Position numbers and translations under genes: made by a program. Shown here in pieces: positions 1 through 8,477 of a DNA stretch of 64,000 nucleotides. How positions within the stretch are numbered: the first letter of the stretch is position 1; every line of letters begins with the position of its first letter. This DNA comes from Gloeophyllum trabeum ATCC 11539 (taxonomy: Eukaryota > Basidiomycota > Agaricomycetes > Gloeophyllales > Gloeophyllaceae), in NCBI RefSeq assembly GCF_000344685.1, contig NW_006920420.1, positions 877,605 through 941,604 on the forward strand, in the 5' to 3' direction. The notes below the pieces were generated by a model, which made no database searches, was not told the DNA's origin, and saw nothing but the letters and a program-made list of their open reading frames with translations.

Positions 1-130
1 CATTCTTCGGCCAAAGCATTTATTAACCTTGTGCGATGGCTGAGGACGAGTCCACATCTCAAGATCGATTGGTAGGGCAACGACTCGAGGGACTGGTGCG
101 ATGAGCTATTTTTACTTCCGCGGCAGAACC

Positions 131-150
131 GTCACATGCAGAGGCATGGA
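131..150 (+). promoter_or_regulatory. Distal GH28 promoter block, copy 1 (CACATG variant)
   Basis: GTCACATGCAGA followed by a GGAAG end. It matches blocks upstream of copy 2 (3744) and copy 3 (6238), which have a perfect CACGTG E-box. Here one base has changed (CACATG), and the block lies about 840 bases from the start codon instead of 220-245. Function is inferred from conservation among the three copies only. Confidence 0.45.
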
Positions 151-414
151 AGTGAATCTGATCATAGGAAAGTTTACGGTCTTAATCGGATTACATAAGC
201 AACTCCCGCCACCGCTGCAAGTCAAGCTCGGGAGGCGGGCAGATGCAGCCTCCTCCATGAGGGTACGGTAGGGTAGAAAATTCGGAATAAAATTTCTTTG
301 AACTATAGTACATGTGCAGCTACGGTACAGTGCAGCTAAGTAAGGAATAAATACCAGGAGCAAGCAAGTAGGTCAGCTAAAGCTCGGGGCAAGCCACAGA
401 TCTGGGTGCCGAGT

Positions 415-565
415 GGACTGTGATGCCGCGGTTGGGACTGTGAATTTCCCGACCCGAACCTAGCTGAGGAGGGGGTCGATTTTGGCGCGCGCCCGCGCCA
501 AATCGCGTCACGACGCGATTTCCGCTGGCGAAATCCACAGTCCATAGCCTTGGCATTTACAGTCC
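415..565. repeat. Fold-back / MITE-like nested inverted repeat
   Basis: Nested inverted repeats are visible. The outer arms are ggactgtgatgcc (415-427) and ggcatttacagtcc (552-565). The inner arms are ggactgtgaattt (435-447) and aaatccacagtcc (531-543), with one mismatch. The core has two GC-rich hairpins: ttggcgc/gcgccaa (482-488 with 495-501) and aatcgcgt/acgcgatt (501-508 with 513-520). Further ggactgt motifs occur at about 778-797. There is no coding capacity. It could be a small non-autonomous transposon or simply a palindromic accretion; no clear target-site duplication was seen. Confidence 0.55.
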
Positions 566-930
566 CTCGGGTAGATATCTGGTTACCTCACCCGCGCGTT
601 TGTAGGGTTCCCGAGCGCCTGATGTGCTTCTTTGACCCTCAAATATTACTAACAATAGCATAGATTATATTTGCAAGTATATACAATATTTGAAGCACGG
701 GAGGCGTGTATCTGGCCCTCCAGCAGGCCGGGATGGACGGGGAATGGAGAGGCCGGGGTCCCAAATGGCGTGGGAACTGGGACTGTAATGGACTGTGGCT
801 CCCCCGCCACAGGACCGTAGATCTCACGGAAGAAGTGATGTTTACCTGAGGTGCGGTCCGCGTTGTGGTGTATTCTTGACCTCTACAGCCTATCGGCGTC
901 CCGGGAGGAGGTAACGTGCCCGCATGTTCG

Positions 931-937
931 TATAAAG
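931..937 (+). promoter_or_regulatory. TATA box of GH28 copy 1
   Basis: TATAAAG lies 38 bases before the start codon at 975. Copies 2 and 3 have TATA-like sequences at matching places (3921 and 6437). Confidence 0.55.
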
Positions 938-974
938 GTCGGTCGTAGTTGATCTGGAGTACCCTAGCATCATC

Positions 975-2584
975 ATGGCTAGTGCTATTCTCTTGATATC
1001 CCTGCTATTCTCTTCTGCGGTCTACGCATGGCCAGGCACAGTGAACAAGACTGGTAGCATTTGCACGGTCGTCCCTTCTGTCGACGGATCCGACGATGCG
1101 CCCGGTATTATTTCTGCCTTTGAGCAGTGCGGCCAGGATGGCAGCGTCGTGTTCATGAACGAGACATACAATGTCCAGAGTGTCATGCAGACGACCGGGC
1201 TGAACAACGTCTCCATTCACTTATATGGCACGCTGCTGGTGAGTCTACTATGATTACTGTCAGAGTTCGTGGCTGAAGGTTGGGCTAGTGGAGTACCGAT
1301 ACTGGGTACTGGGTCAATAACGGTCTGCCGCTGGGCCATCTGAATATGACCACCGCCTGGATACTTGGCGGAAATGATATAACTTTCATGGGCCATGGGT
1401 ACGGGACGTTCGACGGGCAAGGGCAATTTGGTGGGTAACATCCATGGGCGCCATCCCGCCAATCGAGACATGAGCTTACGAGTCCGTGTGCCGGTAGGTA
1501 CGACCTGGCAGCCAACACTTCTAATATGCCCGGCCGCCCCATATCCTTGACGGTCGCGAACACGACGAACTCGGCGTTCTCTGGGCTGAGATTCGTGCAG
1601 AGTCAATTCTGGACCACGGCCATTACGCACAGCGAGAACCTTCTTTGGGAAGATATTTACATCAATAGCACAAGCAACAGTACTGTACGCTTTTCATTGC
1701 GTTTCTTTTCTACTCCGTTCAATCTAACCGGCGTTGCGTTGTAGTGGGGTACGCAAAATACCGACGGGACCGACACATTCTGGTGCAATAATATCACATT
1801 TTCACGTTGGTCTGTCACGAACGGAGATGATGCCAGTATGTCTATCCAGTTTAATCTTCGGATATCAGAGTGCAAACACAGCTGACCGCTCATCATAGTT
1901 GCGCCGAAGACAAATTCCTCCAACCTTCTCATCCAGGATTCCGTCTTTTACGGGGGTAACGGCGTTGCGATCGGGTCGATTGGGCAATATCTCGATACAT
2001 TTGAGTTCATCGAGAACGTCACGGCCGAGCGAATTATATGTTACAGCTGCGAATATGTGGGCTATGTCAAGACATGGACGGGTGTTCAGCAAGGGTATCC
2101 TCCGAATGGTCTGTAGTTTCCCAGTCTTCCAGTGGAGAGTAAATTCGCTAGTCCTGACTCAATGCATCAGGTGGGGGCGGTGGTATAGGGTATGTGAAGA
2201 ATATCGGTGCGCCCCCATTCGTTCTGCTTAACGACCGCCCCTTATATTATGTGACTTCTAGTATTCCGCGATTTTGTCGCTATCAATACTTGGGTCGCCA
2301 TCGCGCACATCACCCAATGCACGTCTTACGTCGGTGCCACCGGGGGTTGCGATACTTGCAAGTTCCAGATCTCAAACGTCACTTGGGGCCCTGGCGTCGG
2401 CAACACCGTCACGTCCTACCTCGCCGAGTTACAATGCAGCGCAGCGGCACCGTGCCCCGACATCAATTTAGTCGACAGCTTTGGGCTGATAGGGACGAAT
2501 GGGACGGAGAGGCAGATTACCTGTAGCAATATTGTGGACCCTACATTTTCTTGCACGGGCTCAGCGGGCAGTGATCAGTACTAG
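975..2584 (+). CDS. Secreted GH28 glycoside hydrolase, copy 1
   Basis: Predicted extracellular pectin-acting enzyme (right-handed beta-helix, glycoside hydrolase family 28). The N-terminus is a hydrophobic signal peptide ending near VYAWPG. The family N-T-D triad is seen as NTDGTD and the paired aspartates as NGDDA. The usual G-H-G motif is GNG and the usual R-I-K motif is YVK, so the His and Arg of classical polygalacturonases are absent. Six introns split the gene: after TLL, after GQGQ, after SNST, in GDDA, after YPPN, and before FRDF. At the second intron a base is missing relative to copies 2 and 3; use of a GT at 1435 instead of 1431 keeps the frame. The C-terminal part has several cysteines and ends CTGSAGSDQY. 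Several N-glycosylation sequons are visible. Copy 3 is its closest relative. The exact substrate (polygalacturonan, rhamnogalacturonan or xylogalacturonan) cannot be told from sequence alone. Confidence 0.85.
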
Positions 2585-2791
2585 ACAAGCCCACCGGCAT
2601 GTCGAAGCATGTTCCTGTTGTATTTCGTATGAATGCCTTTTCCAGTTGATAAATAGTGCATATTACTTGTATCTTTGAGCCTTAATACGCGACATCATTA
2701 TCCTGGTTGTTTGTCGCCTCCAACTTTGCTGTGAGCCAGTTGGAGGGAGTGTGGCATCCGAAGCGAGCGCGCATATGCATGCCACAGGCAC

Positions 2792-2848
2792 GTTGCAGTT
2801 CACTTTCCGACTTGCAGTTCGCTTTCCGACTTGCAGTTTGCCTTCCGA
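2792..2848. repeat. Tandem repeat, three 19-base units
   Basis: Three units in a row, 2792-2810, 2811-2829 and 2830-2848, each close to cttgcagttcgctttccga with one to three changes. It is non-coding and lies between GH28 copies 1 and 2. Confidence 0.8.
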
Positions 2849-3002
2849 CTCTTGTTATCACTTGCACTGTCAGCTGCTTCTGGACGCCCAGTAATGCCTG
2901 GGATTTAGTCCCTTACCGAAGGGACTACCTGTTGCCTCGACACCGTCGTCTCAATCTTGTTTTGGCTCGAGGTGTAACGGGATATTGGTAGCATCGATGG
3001 TG

Positions 3003-3015
3003 CCCCCCCCCCCCC
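3003..3015. repeat. Poly-C run (13 C)
   Basis: A homopolymer of 13 C. A second run of 12 C lies at 3300-3311. Such runs are prone to length error in assembly. Confidence 0.8.
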
Positions 3016-3299
3016 GCCGCGTCCCCGTTAGGTTCGCTCCGCCGGTTTCCATACAAGATGTAAAGAGGACCGAATGCATGCGTTCTCTAGTAGTACTGGC
3101 AATCCTCGTGCAGCTCTAGTGCGGAACATGCAGGAACATGCACTCTAGATTCATGTTTTGACACGACTATCAACCTGTGCACCCCGATATACAATCCGCT
3201 ATTCGTTGCGTCCAAAGGCCCGGTGTTCGTTGCGTTCCAAGGCTGCATTATGACAATGTGTCGCGGACAGGGGTTTGCTCTCAATATCATCTTGTAGCT

Positions 3300-3311
3300 C
3301 CCCCCCCCCCC
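3300..3311. repeat. Poly-C run (12 C)
   Basis: A homopolymer of 12 C in the spacer between GH28 copies 1 and 2, about 285 bases after a similar run. Confidence 0.8.
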
Positions 3312-3743
3312 AACCCCGAATGTTCATGACCTACTACATGCTACAAGAAGGACGACGATATCGACCTACTGTATGCACAGACAGAAGTCACGAACAATAG
3401 GGACTCTATAGGTATCTGGCCCGCTTCACTTTCCATGTCGCGACGGACGCCAAAGTTTCAGAGAGACAAGCTACGGCGCGAATTCACCTTCTGCACGGTT
3501 CTATGGATCATACACTCCCGGAATCGACTCATGAACACGTTCTCCATTAAGCCGGAGAACGGGACAAGCGTGCCGGTGAGCGTAATTTTCGGGTCCGAGT
3601 CTAAGCTGCCTCAGCTGAGTCTCATGTGGTGCCTCCTTCTCATTCCTTCCACCTGACAAGACTCACCGTCATGCTTGCACGGCGTGTTCTCCCTATGTCC
3701 GATATAATCGCTAGTACATATACCATACATCAGAAGAGACGCG

Positions 3744-3763
3744 GTCACGTGCAGAATATGTCG
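3744..3763 (+). promoter_or_regulatory. Distal GH28 promoter block with CACGTG, copy 2
   Basis: GTCACGTGCAGA followed by a TCGAAG end, about 220 bases before the start codon. The block is shared with copy 3 (6238) and, with a changed E-box, copy 1 (131). CACGTG is the core site of bHLH regulators; which factor binds here is unknown. Confidence 0.5.
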
Positions 3764-3920
3764 AAGTTGCCCAAGCTTAGCGCAGTATTTCATTCCCGCT
3801 CTAGCGCACTTCTTTCCGGAGTTGGAGGCGCATATACATGTTATGTCTCTGCTGGCCACATGGTGTATTCTCCTCTTGGCGAGTCGTTCCCGTCTCTGGA
3901 CAGCATCAAACGATTCGCCA

Positions 3921-3927
3921 TATAAGA
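3921..3927 (+). promoter_or_regulatory. TATA-like box of GH28 copy 2
   Basis: TATAAGA lies 39 bases before the start chosen at 3966. Confidence 0.45.
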
Positions 3928-3965
3928 GCTCAGTACCCTGGGTTCGTAGCACCCAATCTATGACC

Positions 3966-5543
3966 ATGGTCAAGGTTATACGGGCACTTTCACTGGGTAT
4001 CCTGCTCCTTGTCTCTATCGCCAATGCATTTCCTGGTACAGTGTACAAGTCTGGCAGCATCTGCACAGTTATCCCGTCCGCGGATGGCTCTGATGATGCC
4101 CCCGCTATCATCTCTGCTTTTGAACAGTGTGGGCAGGACGGTAGTGTGCTGTTCTTGAACAAAACATACCATATCGAGAGTGTCATGAAGACGACTGGTT
4201 TGAATAACGTCACAGTTGATCTCCAAGGGACATTGCTGGTAAGTAAGTCACTAGCGAGTTCAGTACTGATCCCGACTCACGTCAATCAGTGGGGGACTAA
4301 TATCGACTACTGGAGGAGCAATAGTCTGCCACTAGGCTACCAGAATCAAAGTACCGCTTGGATATTTGGCGGGAACGGCGTCACTTTCTCGGGTCACGAG
4401 TATGGGACGTTCGATGGGCAAGGTCAGTTATGGTGAGTGGAATGCTCAGGAGCATTTCGTTGATCTACTGCATGAGCTTACCGTCCCTCGCGTCATCAGG
4501 TACGACTACTCTCGCGGCGCCTCTAATCTGCAGGGTCGTCCCATTTCATTGACAATCACCAACACTACGGATTCCGTCTTCTCTGGCATAAGATTCGTGC
4601 AGAGCCAATTCTGGTCGACAGCCATCACGTATAGCAGGAACGTGCTCTTGCAGGACATGTACGTGAACAGTACTAGCAATAGCACGGTATGTCCCTACGC
4701 CAGCATCTCTGTTCAGTCAACTACAAGGCCCCTGTAGTGGTCGACGCTCAACACCGACGGTTCCGATACATTCTACTCTGACAACATCACATTTTTGCGA
4801 TGGTCGATCACGAACGGGGATGATGCTAGTAAGGATGTTAGTCCTGCAGGATATTTGGACAGGATGATGATCGAGACTGTCACAGTTGCTCCTAAGGCGA
4901 ATTCTTCCAACATACTGATACAAGATCTCGAGATCCACGGGGGTAGCGGCATCGCCATCGGCTCGATTGGACAATACCTCAACACTTTCGAGTTCATCGA
5001 GAACGTCACCGCTGAACGAATCGTCACCCACGGTTCCAACTTCGTCGGGTACGTCAAGACGTGGACAGGTATTCAGCAAGGGTACCCTCCCAACGGTTCG
5101 TGTCTGCATGTTAGGGATTTTAACCAATTTCATGCCTTGAGTAGGCGGAGGCGGCGGTCTAGGATACGCCAGAAACATCGGTACGTTATACTCTTCTCCC
5201 GCACCTTTACCCATTCACGTCTCGGCCCGCAGTGTTCCGTGACTTTGTTGCCGACAACGTTCGGGGGGCCATCGCACAGATTACGCAGTGCACCTCCTTT
5301 AATGGTGCAACAGGTGGATGCGACACTTCCAAATTCCAGTTATCGAATATTACCTGGGGCCCTGGCAATGGTACCATCACCTCGTCGTACCTTGCCCAGT
5401 TTCAATGCAGCGGCGCGGCACCGTGTCCTAGCATCAAATTGGTTGACAGTCTTAGGTCAGTGACTACGAATGAAAACCAGAGGCAGATCACTTGCAGTAA
5501 CGTCGTCGACCCTGGCTTTACCTGTACTGCCTCCGCCGAGTGA
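3966..5543 (+). CDS. Secreted GH28 glycoside hydrolase, copy 2
   Basis: Second paralogue of the tandem GH28 set, predicted to act outside the cell on pectic polysaccharide. The start at 3966 (ATG GTC AAG) fits the position of the start in copy 3; an in-frame ATG six bases upstream is also possible. A signal peptide ends near ANAFPG. The acidic catalytic motifs are present as NTDGSD and NGDDA. The usual G-H-G is GSG in GGSGIAIGSIG, and the R-I-K position reads YVKTW. The same six introns as in copies 1 and 3 are found at the same sites with standard GT-AG ends. The C-terminus ends VDPGFTCTASAE. It is more diverged from copies 1 and 3 than those are from each other, although it sits between them. 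No break was seen. Confidence 0.85.
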
Positions 5544-6237
5544 GGCGGCTGAAAGCAGCACTGCCGCACGTTTGGAAGCTCTAGAGCATACATACACTCC
5601 TTACCACCATGACCATTGGAGCAGTGTACCGTCCGAACGTGATCGTGGCGAGTCGTGCATTCTCTTCGTTATCTCCACGCAGGTTGATTATTTTAGAAGA
5701 CAGCCCAAGATGGACTTCTGAGTCAATGCGACACACGAGATTCCATTGTGTATCCGATGCTCTCAGTTTCCTCCGCATAAGCTGGGATAACGTGCATTTT
5801 CCTGCGAGCACCGGTTTCTCCGTCCTCTGCCTAGGAGCCTGGAAAGAACGCGCAGATTACCCTTTCGACTCGGACCGCTCGCTGGATTGTACTCTGGACA
5901 GTTGAATCTCATGATTAAGTTGGTTCTGTGAGAGTGCGGAGCATGAGTGTTATAGGTGTGCTGTCCCGGAACGCATGGGCGGCGTTACCGCATCTTCGGT
6001 GGATGTTTCAGTAGGGACACCCCTTTCAGCTTACACCCCGCATACGGTACACTCTGGCTCCCAGAGGTGGAAGTTGTAGTATATGACCTTCTCTCCCTAC
6101 GTAAGTCCGTCACTCCCAATCTTGTCAGCCGCGCCAGAAATATTGACCATGTTCCTCCTGCGTGAATGGACTCGCGGGCCCATGTCTCAACCCAGCACCT
6201 TCCCCGGGTACTATTTTTATTTCTGCGAAGAAACGCC

Positions 6238-6257
6238 GTCACGTGCAGATGTATCGA
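6238..6257 (+). promoter_or_regulatory. Distal GH28 promoter block with CACGTG, copy 3
   Basis: GTCACGTGCAGA followed by a TCGAAG end, about 245 bases before the start codon. It is nearly identical to the copy 2 block at 3744. The flanking bases (ctatttttatttctgcg) also match those before the copy 1 block. Confidence 0.5.
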
Positions 6258-6436
6258 AGGTCGTGAAGTTCAACGCTCCTGGTCACCCTCCCTCTATTGG
6301 GCTTCTTCTCGAGATATGGAGACATGTATTTGGCTTGTATACGTTATACGTGCCTCGCGCGCGGCCCGTACGGTGGTCTATTCTCTCTCGGCCACTCTCG
6401 GCCTTCCGAGAGGAGGCCAGCGTGCAATGACACGCG

Positions 6437-6443
6437 TATAAAG
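6437..6443 (+). promoter_or_regulatory. TATA box of GH28 copy 3
   Basis: TATAAAG lies 40 bases before the start at 6483, matching the spacing in copy 1. Confidence 0.55.
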
Positions 6444-6482
6444 ATGAGTCACTGATCTGGGTCCGTAGACCAAGTATTCATC

Positions 6483-8081
6483 ATGGTCAGGACTGGTCAG
6501 GCTGTCTCGCTGATTACTCTACTGCTCACCTCGGCGGTCCATGCGTGGCCGGGCACTGTGAACCAGACTGGCAGCACTTGCACGGTCATCCCTTCAGTCG
6601 ATGGGTCTGACGATGCTCCCGCTATCATCTCCGCCTTCGAGCGATGTGGGCAGGACGGCAGTGTCGTGTTCCTGAACGAGACATACAATGTCCAGAGTGT
6701 CTTGCAGACAACTGGACTGAACAATGTCACCGTCCATTTATATGGAACACTGCTGGTGAATACGAATACTCACTCGTCCCATAAGCTGCCTCGCTCATGG
6801 ACGCGTCAGTGGAGTACTGACACAAGCTACTGGAGGAGTAATAGTTTACAATTAGGGTATCAGAACCAGACGACTGCCTGGATATTCGGGGGTAACGATA
6901 TAACCTTTATGGGGCATGGCTATGGGACCTTCGATGGGCAAGGGCAAATCTGGTGAGCGGGCATACTATCTGGATTCCTGCTCACGACCCATGCGCTGAT
7001 GCTACTTTGGATCTGTAGGTATGACTTGGGACAGAATATCAGCAATTTGGCGGGGCGCCCAATTTCGTTAACCATCGCAAACACCACGAATTCCGTCTTC
7101 TCTGGGATCAGATTTGTCCAAAGTCAATTTTGGTCGACGGCCATTACGCATAGTGAGAACCTAATCTTGGAGGATATCTACGTGAACAGTACTAGCAACA
7201 GTACCGTAAGTCCAATGGCATTACTCTCTTGCGGCAGCTCATCAAACTGGTATGCACGGGCAGTGGTCCACGATTAACACAGACGGATCGGATACATTCT
7301 ACTCAAACAACATCACGTTCTTGCGGTGGTCGATCACTAATGGAGACGATTCAAGTACGTCCCCCATTTCCCGCAGGAATGAAATCACGGGGGCGCTAAC
7401 ACGGTGTCATTAAGTTGCCCCAAAGGCAAACTCGTCCAACATCCTCATCCAGGATTCAATCTTCTACGGCGGTAACGGCGTTGCAATAGGATCAATTGGG
7501 CAATACCTCAACGCCTTCGAGTTCATCGAGAACCTCACGGCCGAGCGGATCATCTGCTACGAGTGCCAGTTCGTCGGGTACATCAAGACGTGGACGGGTA
7601 TCCAGCAAGGGTATCCTCCCAATGGTTTGGTCTTCCTATGCCATAGTTGCTTGTCCGCTCTAACTCCCTTTCCGTACAGGCGGAGGTGGCGGAATAGGAT
7701 ACGCGAAGAACATCGGTATGTCCTCCAACACTCCCCTTCTTCTCCCACTCACCATCTATTCTTTTCTCAGCCTTCCGTGACTTCGTCGCCATCAATACGC
7801 GCCAGGCGATCGCGCAGATCACCCAATGCACCTCGTACATCGGCCTCACCGGTGGGTGCGACACCTCTAAATTCCAGATCTCCAACATCACCTGGGGCCC
7901 GGGCGTCGGCAACACGGTCACATCCTACCTGGCGCAGCTGCAGTGTAGCGCTGCCGCGCCCTGCCCCGATATCAATTTGGTCGGCAACTTTGGGTTGATA
8001 GGCACGAATGGTACGGAGAGGCAGATTACTTGCAGTAACGTCGTAGATCCCGCGTTCCCTTGCACGGGATCTGCGGAGTGA
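6483..8081 (+). CDS. Secreted GH28 glycoside hydrolase, copy 3
   Basis: Third tandem GH28 paralogue. A signal peptide of about 21 residues ends near VHAWPG. The first mature segment (GTVNQTGSTCTVIP) is nearly the same as in copy 1. The family acidic residues are in NTDGSD and NGDDS. The G-H-G site reads GNG (GGNGVAIGSIG) and the R-I-K site reads YIKTW. Six introns match those of copies 1 and 2. The last exon ends VDPAFPCTGSAE. All reading frames join without a stop, so the gene looks functional. It converges with the minus-strand gene at 8478-10436. It may belong to the rhamnogalacturonase-like branch, which also lacks the active-site His, but this needs a tree. Confidence 0.85.
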
Positions 8082-8477
8082 GGACGTTGATACGAAACAA
8101 AATAGGAAATGGTTTTGTACGCTGCGGGGAAGGGCAGACAGTCAATGTGACATCGTGCCCAAGAAGCGAGACTCAAGAGACGTCCGCACATGAGCAGATT
8201 AAAGGTCCTAAGCAACTTCGATTGGCCTAGTGCAGTTTCTCAACTGAGGGTATTTTACAAGCATACGGATAAATCTATAATATGAAGTGCGCGACGACAG
8301 AAAACAACGCGACTGATCGATCACCGCAAACGCAGCAGAGTCCGACGATCCCTCCTCACCCGAAGTTCCTCCTCTCCTCCAACTTTGCTTCCAGCCAAAG
8401 AAGAACCACAATCGAAGTGACCCTCAATGTGCACTTGGCATAAATATACCGGATCTTCAGAAGAGAACGAGGACATC
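8082..8477. other. Convergent intergenic region, nothing seen
   Basis: This is the shared 3' region of GH28 copy 3 and the minus-strand gene that follows. No coding or repeat signal was noticed. Confidence 0.5.

Larger units (their letters stand above)
1..974. other. Upstream region of GH28 copy 1, no gene seen
   Basis: I see no credible coding exon here. The region holds a distal block near 105-155 that resembles sequence upstream of the other two GH28 copies, then about 600 bases without a counterpart upstream of those copies, then the proximal promoter from about 850. The extra stretch carries a fold-back element (415-565) and an AT-rich part (641-694) bounded by the short inverted repeat caaatatt/aatatttg. 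Confidence 0.6.
2585..3965. other. Spacer between GH28 copies 1 and 2
   Basis: No convincing gene. It holds a 19-base tandem repeat (2792-2848), two poly-C runs (3003-3015 and 3300-3311), a short direct repeat of ggaacatgca near 3123-3142, two copies of ttcgttgcg spaced 24 bases apart (3202 and 3226), and the copy 2 promoter from about 3720. Confidence 0.6.
5544..6482. other. Spacer between GH28 copies 2 and 3
   Basis: No convincing gene. The right part (about 6208 onward) is the promoter of copy 3, with the shared distal block, a proximal block resembling that of copy 1 (around 6358-6430), and a TATA box. Confidence 0.6.
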
